A stretch of DNA of 64,000 nucleotides from JACKAF01 sp041391485 (GTDB taxonomy: Bacteria; Bdellovibrionota; FAC87; UBA2466; JACKAF01). Shown one piece after another: positions 28,173-37,065 of the stretch. The notes below the pieces were generated by a model that saw nothing but the letters and a program-made list of their open reading frames with translations, was not told the DNA's origin and did no database searches. Position 1 is the stretch's first letter; each line of letters starts with the position of its first letter. The stretch lies in the NCBI GenBank assembly GCA_041391485.1, contig JAWKNY010000019.1:1-64000 (forward strand). Direction: 5' to 3'. A program made the translations under genes and the position numbers.

Positions 28173-28936
28173 TGGATCTAAATATAGCGGACAAACGAGC
28201 ACTCGTTACGGGCGGAAGTCAGGGAATAGGACTCGGGATCGCCACAGCGCTAGCGGCGGAAGGCACCGAAGTGATTATCGCCAGTCGCAGCTCTGAAAAT
28301 ATTGAGCGAGCCATCGTAAGCATCCGACAAGGGTATCCGGAAGCTAAAGTGGCTGGATGCACCGTGGATCTTAGCGACGAGCAAAACATTCGTCAGAAAA
28401 TCGGGGGACTTCTTTCCGAAAAACCCATTGATATCCTCATCAATAATGTCGGCGGCCCTCCGGCCGGACCGATGACGGCGCTCCCACTCAGCGCGTGGGA
28501 CACCGGTTATCAGGGACTTCTTAGAAGCGTGCTGGTACTGACTGAACTCGTGCTGCCTTCCATGCAGAAGCGGGGTTGGGGTCGCCTTCTCACGATTACT
28601 TCCACCGCTGCAAAAGAGCGAATCCCCAATCTTCCTATTAGCGCCACGTTCCGCGCTGGGCTGAGCGCGTGGGCCAAAAACCTGGCTAAGGAAGTTGGCC
28701 GATCCGGCATCCTCGTAAACAATATTCTCCCCGGCCCCATCCAAACGGGCCGTTTGGATGAGCTCGAAAAGAAAAGTCCCGAATTCTACCGATCGATGCA
28801 AGAAGAGACCGCGATCGGCAGAATCGGAAAACCAGACGAGGTCGGACGCGTGGCTGCCTTTTTATGTTCCGCGGCGAACACGTTTGTGACTGGTACAGAC
28901 GTTTTCGTCGACGGCGGCTATACGCGGAGCTACTAA
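28169..28936 (+). CDS. atypical short-chain dehydrogenase/reductase
   Basis: A 255-residue Rossmann-fold SDR. The nucleotide site is RALVTGGSQGIGLGIATAL and the structural motif is ILINNVGGPPAG (NNxG). The catalytic Ser is probably in TITSTAAKERIPN, but the usual Tyr-x3-Lys is replaced by NLPISATFRAGLSAWAKNLA, with no tyrosine at the expected place. This matches an SDR subgroup with an S/T-x-x-x-R pattern whose chemistry is uncertain. NNILPGPIQTGRLDEL and FVTGTDVFVDGGYTRSY are standard. Tandem ATGs at 28169 and 28172 follow AAGGAG. It overlaps recG by 4 bases. Confidence 0.88.
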   Translation: MMDLNIADKRALVTGGSQGIGLGIATALAAEGTEVIIASRSSENIERAIVSIRQGYPEAKVAGCTVDLSDEQNIRQKIGGLLSEKPIDILINNVGGPPAGPMTALPLSAWDTGYQGLLRSVLVLTELVLPSMQKRGWGRLLTITSTAAKERIPNLPISATFRAGLSAWAKNLAKEVGRSGILVNNILPGPIQTGRLDELEKKSPEFYRSMQEETAIGRIGKPDEVGRVAAFLCSAANTFVTGTDVFVDGGYTRSY

Positions 28937-28990
28937 CTCCGCGCGGGACGGTGAAAACTCTCTAAACTCGAAGCCCAGAAAAAGTGGACA

Positions 28991-29017
28991 GGGTGAGATG
29001 CCGCGAGCACCTCACCC
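28991..29017 (-). terminator. possible hairpin terminator for the minus-strand gene
   Basis: A 7-bp inverted repeat (GGGTGAG at 28991-28997, CTCACCC at 29011-29017) lies 13 bases beyond the stop of the minus-strand gene that ends at 29030. On the minus strand it is followed, after a short gap, by a T-rich stretch. The tract is not contiguous, so this is weak. Confidence 0.35.
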
Positions 29018-29029
29018 CGCCCCAGGGCC

Positions 29030-29350
29030 TCACAAAACTCCACCTTTTTTGACCGAAACTCTTACGCCCGGACCGCAGTGCTGCTCGTAGGTCTGCGACA
29101 GCGATTGCATCAGCTTATGGTAGCCCGTGCTCGTGAGTACCATCACATCATCTTCACTGTCGGATCGTTCCACCATTTCATCCTTAAAGGCGGATCGGTC
29201 TACTCCCGCATCGCAATACACCGCATACGCAATCGAACGCGTCGTAGCGGTTTGATTTGAATCGTTTTGATCGGAATTCGAATCGGCTGAAGCTGAACTT
29301 CCGAAGAAGAACAGGAGTGTTGCGCCGATTATGGCGAGTGCGAACTTCAT
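29030..29350 (-). CDS. small secreted protein
   Basis: A 106-residue protein with a clear signal peptide (ALAIIGATLLFFFGSSASA, cleavage expected after ASA). The mature part begins with an Asp/Asn/Ser/Gln-rich linker and then a compact domain with two cysteines (YAVYCDAGVDR and YEQHCGPGVRVSV) that could form a disulphide. No family is recognised. A GGAGGAGG ribosome site precedes the start, and a promoter-like sequence lies about 80 bases upstream, so it is probably transcribed alone. Confidence 0.7.
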   Translation of the reverse strand: MKFALAIIGATLLFFFGSSASADSNSDQNDSNQTATTRSIAYAVYCDAGVDRSAFKDEMVERSDSEDDVMVLTSTGYHKLMQSLSQTYEQHCGPGVRVSVKKGGVL

Positions 29351-29428
29351 TATTGGGCCTCCTCCAACGTACTGCTATTTCCCAAAAAATCTTTTTTTTC
29401 GGCGATTCCGAACGGAACCGACACTTAA

Positions 29429-29458
29429 AGTATAACGCCGCCCGTCACAGGGTCTCAA
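29429..29458 (-). promoter_or_regulatory. sigma70-type promoter candidate
   Basis: On the minus strand TTGAGA (plus-strand 29453-29458) and TATACT (29429-29434) are separated by 18 bases. It drives towards the small secreted protein gene whose start is at 29350, leaving a leader of about 70 bases. Confidence 0.5.
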
Positions 29459-29532
29459 CAAACAGATTGTGAAATCTGATAAGTAGCTGATTTTAAACGA
29501 TTTTAACGAGGTCTTGACCCGTCCCCCCAATA

Positions 29533-30471
29533 ATGGTTTATTGCGCGCCGACCATGCACCATCTATCCACCGGAAATTCAAAGCCTTCTGAGGCCAACGC
29601 CGGTCTCGCCTATTCCTTGCTGGCCTATTTTTGGTGGGGTTTTGCCGCGCTTTTTTGGAAGCAGCTCACGGGCGTTGCGCCCCTTGAGATTCTCGCTCAC
29701 CGTATCCTTTGGTCTTTTATTTTTCTCATCCCACTCTTTTCAAAACGGCGTGTGCGCGAACAGTGTGCGAGTGTTTTCAAGCGCGGTTCAAATGACTGGA
29801 TCTTCATCCTTGTCGGGACCTTACTCATCGGAGTGAACTGGGGCGCCTTCATTCTCGCGATGGTCACCGAGCGCATTCTGGAAGCCAGTCTGGGTTACTT
29901 CATTGCCCCACTTACCTTTGTGGGCCTAGGCGTTTGGTTTTTGCATGAACGCCTCAACCGCAATCAGCGCGTTGCGGTCCTGCTGGCTGCGGCTGCAATC
30001 AGCTTACTCTGGTTCAGACTGGGTACTCTCCCGTGGATCGCCTTGTGTTTGGCGTTTACGTTCACGCTCTACGGTCTGTGCAAACGGAAGATCTCCATTG
30101 ATGCTTCCCTCACAGTAGCCTTTGAAACGGGCCTGCTGTGTCTTCCCGCCTTGGCCTATTTATACCTTTACGGAACTCGACACGACCTGGTGACCTGGGC
30201 CCTACTCATCTCAAGCGGGCCGGTGACTCTCCTACCCCAGGTTTGGTTTACGCTGGGAGCGCGGCGCGTGCCCTTCTCCGTGATGGGTTTTTTGCAGTAC
30301 ATCGCGCCCATGATGAATTTTCTCATCGCTCTTTTTGTCTACCATGAACCCTTCGATGAGGTGCGGATGCTCACCTTTGGCCTCATCTGGGTAGGGCTTC
30401 TCATCTACACGGCGGATATCGTCACCCGGAGACGCACCGCATTGCGTGCCGCCAAATTGCGAAGCGCTTAA
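29533..30471 (+). CDS. rarD: RarD-type EamA transporter
   Basis: An inner-membrane protein of the drug/metabolite transporter superfamily, RarD subgroup, with about ten hydrophobic helices. The N-terminal signature AYFWWGFAALFWKQLTGV followed by PLEILAHRILWSFIF is diagnostic, as is the C-terminal FLQYIAPMMNFLIALFVYHE. The substrate is unknown in the family despite the name. The start is either 29533 or the ATG at 29554 (MHHLSTG); the shorter form fits the family better. Confidence 0.9.
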   Translation: MVYCAPTMHHLSTGNSKPSEANAGLAYSLLAYFWWGFAALFWKQLTGVAPLEILAHRILWSFIFLIPLFSKRRVREQCASVFKRGSNDWIFILVGTLLIGVNWGAFILAMVTERILEASLGYFIAPLTFVGLGVWFLHERLNRNQRVAVLLAAAAISLLWFRLGTLPWIALCLAFTFTLYGLCKRKISIDASLTVAFETGLLCLPALAYLYLYGTRHDLVTWALLISSGPVTLLPQVWFTLGARRVPFSVMGFLQYIAPMMNFLIALFVYHEPFDEVRMLTFGLIWVGLLIYTADIVTRRRTALRAAKLRSA

Positions 30472-30528
30472 CGCTTAGCATTGTCATCAAAATCACCTAA
30501 TTAGCCGAAACGTAGTTGAGGCACACCT

Positions 30529-32430
30529 ATGTCCCGGAATCTTGAAGTCCGAGCGCGTCAAACGCTGTTTATTGTTAAAAAGGGCGCGACCAAAAAGAAA
30601 ATTCCTTTTCCTGCAGAGTGGCACCACTGCACTCCCAGCGACAACAAAGAGCTGATTGATTCCATTCAAAAAGCGGAAGACAAGCGTCAGCTCGTGATCA
30701 TCCTGGTAGGGGAAAAAGATTTCACGGCCACCGTTGAAACGCTTCGCAAAGGTTTGGGTAAACAGTCGCTCGCGGACTTGGGCATGCTCGTCATTTCCGA
30801 CAACTCAGATCCGTTTCTTACCAAGCATTCCGACGTACTCGAACTCTCGGACGTACTCTCCGAGACGGCGCTTCTAGAAGATCCCAAGTTCCATTTGCTC
30901 CGGGCCGTTCGTGAACTTCTACGCAAGGCACGGCGCGAGGGCAAGCGCATCAACCAGGAGATGCTCGAGCGCCTCAACCACATTTTCATTACGATGTCCG
31001 CCGAGCGCGACCAAAAGCGTTTGCTCGAACAGATTTTGCAAGAGTCCATGGACCTAACCGCTTCCGAAAGGGGCAATCTCTATATGGTCGAGGAAACCGA
31101 CGGAGAAATGTACCTTCGGGTTAAGATCTCCGCGGAGCGTAACGGCCTCGATATCAGTGCTATCAACGAGAAGGCGACGGAGAACAACATCTGTGGCTAC
31201 GTCGTACTGACGGCGAAACCGCTGAATATCCCGGTGCACGAAGGGCTCCGCCCGAGTCTTCCGCTCCAGTTCCAACGACCGGCGGACGAATCCTCGCTAA
31301 AATCCGTGCTCGCCGTCCCATTAAAAAACAGCGAAAACCAGATCATCGCCGTACTCGAGTTGCTCAATAAGAAAGGGCTGACGGGGCTGGATTCTTTTGA
31401 CGCTGAAGACGAAAGTCTTATCTCCTCATTCATCGCCCAAGCCGCGATCTGCCTGGAGAACATGCAGCTTTACGCCGATATTCGCGAACTTTTTGACGGG
31501 TTCGTAAAAGCCTCCATTACGGCCATCGAGGCCCGCGACCCCAGCACCGGCGGTCACTCTGAACGCGTGGCAAACATGACGGTGGCGCTTGCCGAAGCCA
31601 CGAGCCGTTTCGATACGGGTATCTACCGTTCCGTAAAATTTAAACCCGATGAGATCCGAGAACTAGAGTACGCAGCCCTTCTGCACGATGTCGGCAAAAT
31701 CGGAGTTCGCGAAGAAGTTTTGGTAAAGGCAAAGAAGCTCTATCCCTACCAGCTGGAAGCCATCCGGGATCGCGTTCGCATCGCGCGCGAAGCTCTACGC
31801 ATCCAATACTTAGAGCAAAAACAAAAAACCAAGTCCAATACCCTCGACAAAGAATACAAAAAACGCTCCGAAGAGTTGGACATGTATTGGCACGTCATCC
31901 AAACTTCCAACGAGCCGACGGTACTACGAGAAAAAAGTGCTGAAGCACTGGACAAGATTCTTAACTACACCGTCAAGCTGAGTGACGGGTATGAGATCCG
32001 CCTCCTAACCGACGAGGAGCACAAAGCGCTCTCCGTCCCTATTGGTTCTTTAACCGAAGGCGAGCGTCGGGAAGTAGAGTCACACGTTCGGCACACCTAC
32101 CAATTCTTAAAAACGATTCCGTGGACCCGCAGCTTCAAGAACTTGCCCGAGATCGCCTTTGCGCATCATGAGAAGCTAAACGGCACCGGGTACCCCAGGG
32201 GGCTGATGTCCCATGAAATCCCTTTGCAGTCCAAAATCATGACGATCGCGGATATCTACGACGCCCTCACGGCGGCCGATCGTTGGTACAAGGACGCCGT
32301 TCCCACTGAAAAAGCCCTGGACATCCTCCAGCAGGAAGTCACCGCCGGTAAACTCGATCCCATCCTCTTTGAGATCTTCATCGAAGGACGGATCTACGAG
32401 TCGAACCACCCTCCAAAGTCAAAAAAGTAG
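30529..32430 (+). CDS. GAF and HD-GYP cyclic-di-GMP phosphodiesterase-like protein
   Basis: A 633-residue cytosolic signalling protein. Residues 1-130 form an unassigned alpha/beta domain, possibly a degenerate receiver (LVIILVGEKDFTATVETL). Residues about 150-315 are a GAF domain (MDLTASERGNLYMVEETDGE, then VLAVPLKNSENQIIAVLELL). Residues about 330-625 are HD-GYP: STGGHSERVANMTVALAE, the metal motif ALLHDVGKIGVREE, and AFAHHEKLNGTGYPRGL with HHE and GYP intact. It is therefore likely to be an active c-di-GMP hydrolase. A charged insertion of about 110 residues, probably coiled coil (LEQKQKTKSNTLDKEYKKRS), separates the HD motif from HHExxxGxGYP. It stands alone, 60 bases after rarD. Confidence 0.92.
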   Translation: MSRNLEVRARQTLFIVKKGATKKKIPFPAEWHHCTPSDNKELIDSIQKAEDKRQLVIILVGEKDFTATVETLRKGLGKQSLADLGMLVISDNSDPFLTKHSDVLELSDVLSETALLEDPKFHLLRAVRELLRKARREGKRINQEMLERLNHIFITMSAERDQKRLLEQILQESMDLTASERGNLYMVEETDGEMYLRVKISAERNGLDISAINEKATENNICGYVVLTAKPLNIPVHEGLRPSLPLQFQRPADESSLKSVLAVPLKNSENQIIAVLELLNKKGLTGLDSFDAEDESLISSFIAQAAICLENMQLYADIRELFDGFVKASITAIEARDPSTGGHSERVANMTVALAEATSRFDTGIYRSVKFKPDEIRELEYAALLHDVGKIGVREEVLVKAKKLYPYQLEAIRDRVRIAREALRIQYLEQKQKTKSNTLDKEYKKRSEELDMYWHVIQTSNEPTVLREKSAEALDKILNYTVKLSDGYEIRLLTDEEHKALSVPIGSLTEGERREVESHVRHTYQFLKTIPWTRSFKNLPEIAFAHHEKLNGTGYPRGLMSHEIPLQSKIMTIADIYDALTAADRWYKDAVPTEKALDILQQEVTAGKLDPILFEIFIEGRIYESNHPPKSKK

Positions 32431-32448
32431 GGTAAAGCACTCTCTGCC

Positions 32449-32475
32449 GCAGCCCGCCATACGGCTGCTGCTTTT
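32449..32475 (+). terminator. possible terminator after the HD-GYP gene
   Basis: Stem GCAGCC (32449-32454) and GGCTGC (32463-32468) with an 8-base loop, followed by TGCTTTT. It lies 18 bases after the HD-GYP stop. The stem is short and the T tract is interrupted, so confidence is moderate. Confidence 0.45.
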
Positions 32476-32517
32476 CAAATAGTCGTCGAGATTGTATCGT
32501 CTACGTATTCAATCTCC

Positions 32518-35500
32518 ATGATTCCCCACACACATTCGGCCCGTTCACCCTCCCATTGGCTAGGTATCGTTTTGCTTTCCTTCTTGATCGTTTTTGGACA
32601 CGCCAGCGCGCTTCCGGATGACGGGACTTTTACCGACAACTGGGGCAATACCGGGATCTTCACCTACGCGCCCGGAACTGCTTCCGACACGCTTCGCGCT
32701 GCGGTCTATCAATCCGACGGTAAGCTTGTCGTCGCGGGCCTAAGCCACAATGGCTCGTACTATGACATGGCCGTCGCGCGGCTTCACCCTGACGGCTCGC
32801 TCGATCGTAGCTTTGATACCGACGGAGTCGCCATCATCTCCAATGCTCTTGGGGATTCCATCGCTCATTCGGTAGCGCTTGATTCGATGGGCCGCATCGT
32901 AGTCGCGGGAAGAGCGTGGGGGTTCTCCGACTTTGACTTCGCGACGGCCCGCCTACTGACCGATGGATCATTAGATACAAGTTACGGGGGCGGACTGACG
33001 CGTGTCGATATCGGCGGCAATGAGTTTGCCCGCGGCATGGGTATCGACAGCAATCAAAGAATTGTAATCGGTGGTTACTCAAACCAGGCGGGAAAATTTG
33101 AATTTGCCGCTGTTCGTCTTCTATCCGACGCCAGTCTGGATACTAACTTCGATTCGGATGGGATGCTCACCACAGCTATCGGTGCGGTGGGGGACTATGG
33201 CGTCGCTTTGACTCTGCAAAGCGATGACAAAATCATCATTGCCGGTCAGTCAGATGTGGGTGCGACCCCTAGATTTGCGGTCGCTAGGTACCGTACCGAT
33301 GGAAGTCTGGATACCTCTTTTAGCGGAGACGGCATGGATGCCTGGGCCATAGGGGTTACGGACGACGTGGCCTGGGCCGTCACCTTGGGCACGGACAACT
33401 ACGTCCATCTTGCGGGCCGTTCCTACGCTGGCGGAAACTACCGCATGGCGGTCGCAAGCTACACCACGAACGGAACTCGGGACACTTCAGGCACCTACAT
33501 TGTGGGTTCGGGCGGAATCGCTCGCGACATTGTACTGGATCAAGGGAAAATTACCCTCACCGGGCGAAGCTACAACGGGGCTAACTGGGATCTCGCCCTC
33601 ATTCGGCTTAGTTCAATTTCCGGCGGGACGACGGGCGATACGGGTTTTAACGGAAACGGAGTTGCCATCACGTCCATCGGGACCACCGATGAAATCGCGT
33701 ACGCGCTTGCCGTGCAAAGCGATGGCAAAGTCATCGCGGCGGGGACCACCTTTGGCTCCAACTACAATTTCGGACTGGTGCGCTACCGATCCACAGGAGC
33801 GCTGGATACGAGTTTTGATACAGACGGAAGAGCGACGACAGACTTTGCAGGCGCTAACGACGTCGCTTACGCAGTCACCATCGCCAATGATCATAAGATC
33901 ATCGCGGCGGGGTTTACGGATGCAGGCGCGCAGAATAATTTCGCGGTTGCCCGCTACCTCACCAATGGCAGCCTGGATACCGCCTTCAGCTCGGATGGAT
34001 TGGTGAACACGAACATCGGTTCAGGCAATGCGGTCGCCAACGCGGTGGTAACCCGATCCGATGACCGCATCTACGCCGCGGGCACGTCCTACAACGGCTC
34101 CAATGCCGACTTCACCGTCGTTAGGTACCATACCAACGGGAACCTCGATACCGCCTTCAGTACCGATGGGATCGTTACCACTGATTTTAACTCGGCTGAC
34201 GATGGCGCCAACGCGATGGCACTGGACGCCAACAGAATGATCGTGGTGGCTGGTTACGCACGCAATGGGGCCAATAGAAATTTCGCGATTGCGCGTTACC
34301 GTACCGATGGCAGCCTGGACACGGCGTTCAGCGGGGACGGCAAGCAGACCATTAGTTTTGCCGCGAGCAGCGATGACATGGCCTACGGCATTGCCATTCA
34401 AAGTGACGGCCGCATCGTCTTGGGAGGCCACTCCCACAACAATACACAGACGCATTTTGCGATGGCACGTCTTCTAACCAACGGCACACTGGACGCAAGC
34501 TTTGACGGCGACGGAATGGCCGTGAGCAGTATCGATACCACCCACGGCACCCAAGCCCACGCGTTAGTGCTTCAAAGTGAAAAAATTGTGCTCGCCGGGC
34601 GATCCTTGCAGCTTGAGAACAGAGCGATTCTCGCACGGTTCAATTCAAACGGCAGCGCGGACACATCATTCGGAACTTCTGGCTACTACGTCCAATCCTT
34701 CTCCACGGGAGACGATGTCTACTACGGGGTGGCGGTGGATTCCACGAACCGCATCGTGGCGGTAGGGCACGCGCTCAACGCCAACATGGATTTTCTCGCC
34801 GTTCGCGTCCTGAACACCTCTGCCAGCAGTCTGGGTCTGGATCCCACGTTTGATGGCGACGGCATTGTCATCACGACCGTGGGCGCAGGAGACGACATCA
34901 GCATTGGAATGGCCTACAAGAGTGGGATGCTTTCTCTAGTCGGTCGCAGCCACAACGGAACCAATTTCGATTTCGCTGCCGCTCGGTATAACTTCGATGG
35001 AGGTCTTGCTGCTTCCGGCGCCCTAGATAAGAGCTTTGGCAACAGTGGAGTGACGACAACTGCTGTTAGCGGGAATCATGATCTAGCGCATGCAGTTGCT
35101 GTCCAATCGGACAACAAAGTTATCGTTGCAGGTGCCACCTATAACGGCAGCGACGACGACATGCTGGTGCTGCGCTACACAAGCGGCGGTGCTCTGGATA
35201 CTAGCTTTGACTCAGACGGCATCGTCTCCATCGCTCCCGGGACGGGCGACGATCGGGCCTACGATATCGCTCTGGATGGAAACAACAAGATCGTGCTCGC
35301 CGGAATGAGCGCCAATGGAGCCATCAACCGTTTTGTCGTCGCCCGTTACTTAAGTAACGGCGCTCCGGATACGGGTTTTGATGGAGACGGTGTGGCGCTC
35401 ACCACCTTCGGTAGTACTAGCGACGACGTGGCCTTTGCAGTGGCGGTCCAATCCGACAACAAGGTCATCGTTGGGGGCTACACGCACAACAATACCGTGA

Positions 35501-36207
35501 ACGGCTTTGCCTTGGCCAGGTACGGCACGAACGGCTCGTTGGATGCTACTTTTGATGGCGACGGGCGCGTCACAACGCAGGTCGATAGCAACGCCGGCAG
35601 CGAGCTGCACGATATTCTTATTCAGCCCGATGGACGCATTGTGGCGGTTGGCAGAACGCTGCGGCCGCGCCAGCTGATCGCCGTGGTCCGCTACCTCACC
35701 TCCGGAGCCCTGGACACGAGCTTTAACACCACCGGCATTTTGACCACTTCCGCAACGAGTGGCAGCAATGTGGCGTACGGAGTGGCCTATGATAACGGCA
35801 AGCTTATCATCACCGGCATTGGGCGGGGCACCAGTACCTACGACTTCGTGGTCGCTCGGCTAAACAGCAATGGCTCGCCAGATACCTCTTTTAGTGCCGA
35901 TGGTTTTGCGACAAAGGCTATCAATACCAATGACGAATTTGGTTACGCCACCGTGGTCCAGGGGAACGGGAAGGTCTTGGCCGCTGGCTTTAGCTTCGGT
36001 AGCGGCTACGATTTTGCTGTTACGCGCTTTACCACCGATGGCTCAGCCGATTCCAATTTTGGTTCAAGCGGCGCGGTCACGACCGACATCAATGGAACGG
36101 ATGTGGCACAGGCCATCGCCCTCACTCCCGATGGGCGCATTGTCGTTGCGGGACACTCAAAAAATGGAGCCGATTATGACGTTAGTGTCGCGCGTTACTT
36201 CCCCTAA
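32518..36207 (+). CDS. large secreted delta-60 repeat protein
   Basis: A 1229-residue exported protein with a signal peptide (WLGIVLLSFLIVFGHASA, residues about 18-35). The rest is an almost pure tandem array of the delta-60 repeat: about 20 units of 50-60 residues, each with a LQSDGKIVVAGxS-like strand pair and an ARYxTNGSLDTSFxxDG turn. The array presumably folds as a beta-propeller or beta-helix. The Asp/Gly-rich turns could bind calcium, but that is inference. No catalytic domain or C-terminal sorting domain is seen. Two LamG-like genes follow, the first overlapping it by 32 bases, so these three are probably a cell-surface or secreted set. Repeat copies vary at the DNA level, so the array is not recently amplified. 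Confidence 0.93.
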   Translation: MIPHTHSARSPSHWLGIVLLSFLIVFGHASALPDDGTFTDNWGNTGIFTYAPGTASDTLRAAVYQSDGKLVVAGLSHNGSYYDMAVARLHPDGSLDRSFDTDGVAIISNALGDSIAHSVALDSMGRIVVAGRAWGFSDFDFATARLLTDGSLDTSYGGGLTRVDIGGNEFARGMGIDSNQRIVIGGYSNQAGKFEFAAVRLLSDASLDTNFDSDGMLTTAIGAVGDYGVALTLQSDDKIIIAGQSDVGATPRFAVARYRTDGSLDTSFSGDGMDAWAIGVTDDVAWAVTLGTDNYVHLAGRSYAGGNYRMAVASYTTNGTRDTSGTYIVGSGGIARDIVLDQGKITLTGRSYNGANWDLALIRLSSISGGTTGDTGFNGNGVAITSIGTTDEIAYALAVQSDGKVIAAGTTFGSNYNFGLVRYRSTGALDTSFDTDGRATTDFAGANDVAYAVTIANDHKIIAAGFTDAGAQNNFAVARYLTNGSLDTAFSSDGLVNTNIGSGNAVANAVVTRSDDRIYAAGTSYNGSNADFTVVRYHTNGNLDTAFSTDGIVTTDFNSADDGANAMALDANRMIVVAGYARNGANRNFAIARYRTDGSLDTAFSGDGKQTISFAASSDDMAYGIAIQSDGRIVLGGHSHNNTQTHFAMARLLTNGTLDASFDGDGMAVSSIDTTHGTQAHALVLQSEKIVLAGRSLQLENRAILARFNSNGSADTSFGTSGYYVQSFSTGDDVYYGVAVDSTNRIVAVGHALNANMDFLAVRVLNTSASSLGLDPTFDGDGIVITTVGAGDDISIGMAYKSGMLSLVGRSHNGTNFDFAAARYNFDGGLAASGALDKSFGNSGVTTTAVSGNHDLAHAVAVQSDNKVIVAGATYNGSDDDMLVLRYTSGGALDTSFDSDGIVSIAPGTGDDRAYDIALDGNNKIVLAGMSANGAINRFVVARYLSNGAPDTGFDGDGVALTTFGSTSDDVAFAVAVQSDNKVIVGGYTHNNTVNGFALARYGTNGSLDATFDGDGRVTTQVDSNAGSELHDILIQPDGRIVAVGRTLRPRQLIAVVRYLTSGALDTSFNTTGILTTSATSGSNVAYGVAYDNGKLIITGIGRGTSTYDFVVARLNSNGSPDTSFSADGFATKAINTNDEFGYATVVQGNGKVLAAGFSFGSGYDFAVTRFTTDGSADSNFGSSGAVTTDINGTDVAQAIALTPDGRIVVAGHSKNGADYDVSVARYFP

Positions 36208-37065
36208 GCTATGCCGGGCTCTGCTCCTCGCGCTCGTCGGAAGCTGTGGAATCGCTTTGGCTACAGGCTCGCCCGACGCCAATCTGGTCGGTTTGTACCA
36301 CCTCGACGAAGCCACCGGCACGACCACCTATCGCGACAGCTCTTTCAGCGGCAATGACGGCACGTGCACCGCACCCGCCTGTCCCACCAACGTCGAAATG
36401 GGGAAATTTAATTCCGCGGCGGCGTTTGATGGAAATGACGAGATCATCATTCCCGATGCAAACAATTTGGACAACACCGCTGCCCTCACCGTTCAACTTT
36501 GGTTTTTCCCACCACCCTCACCGGCGACCCTCGTGGTTTAGTCAGTAAGCGCATCGGCCAATCTAGTGGACAGGCCTACTCGATGTTTCTTTGGACGGGA
36601 AACGCCATCGGCGTGGACGTTGACAGACAAGTTACCGACAATCGTTTCACCACCAGCACGACGGTTACCACAAACCGTTGGTACCATTTCGCACTAGTTT
36701 TCAATGGCAGTCTGACCGCCGCCAACCGGGTGAATATCTATTTCAATGGCGTGCTCGATGCAGGAAGTCCAAACAACGAAGGCAGCAGCAGCATCGGAAA
36801 CTACGCGAGTGATGTCTATATTGGGGCTCTCAATCTTGCGTACGCTCAGGATTTCGTGGGGGTCATGGACGAGGTCGCTATTTACAATGCCGCGCTTCCG
36901 GCAGATGCCATTCGGGCTCAATATGAGCGCGGGAGTTGGCGTCACCACCAACAACGTGAATTGTGTGGAGGTAGCTTCTGCAATTTTGTAAATGCCTGGG
37001 TTCTGCCATCGCTTTCAGAATCTATTTACCCCAACTTCCGCATGCGCCGAGGTATCCAATGGTAA
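36176..37065 (+). CDS. LamG/concanavalin-like secreted protein, copy A (one frameshift)
   Basis: A secreted lectin-fold protein of about 296 residues after repair. It starts inside the delta-60 gene at the ATG at 36176 (MTLVSRVTSPKLC) and has a hydrophobic signal (ALLLALVGSCGIALA). The domain begins ANLVGLYHLDEATGTTTYRD and continues WFFP; near 36508 the frame breaks and continues as TTLTGDPRGLVSKRIG, then NRWYHFALVFNGSL and VGVMDEVAIYNAALPADAI. A CCC run where copy B has CCCC indicates one missing C. LamG domains usually bind carbohydrate or protein with calcium; the ligand here is unknown. It overlaps copy B by 7 bases. Confidence 0.82.
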
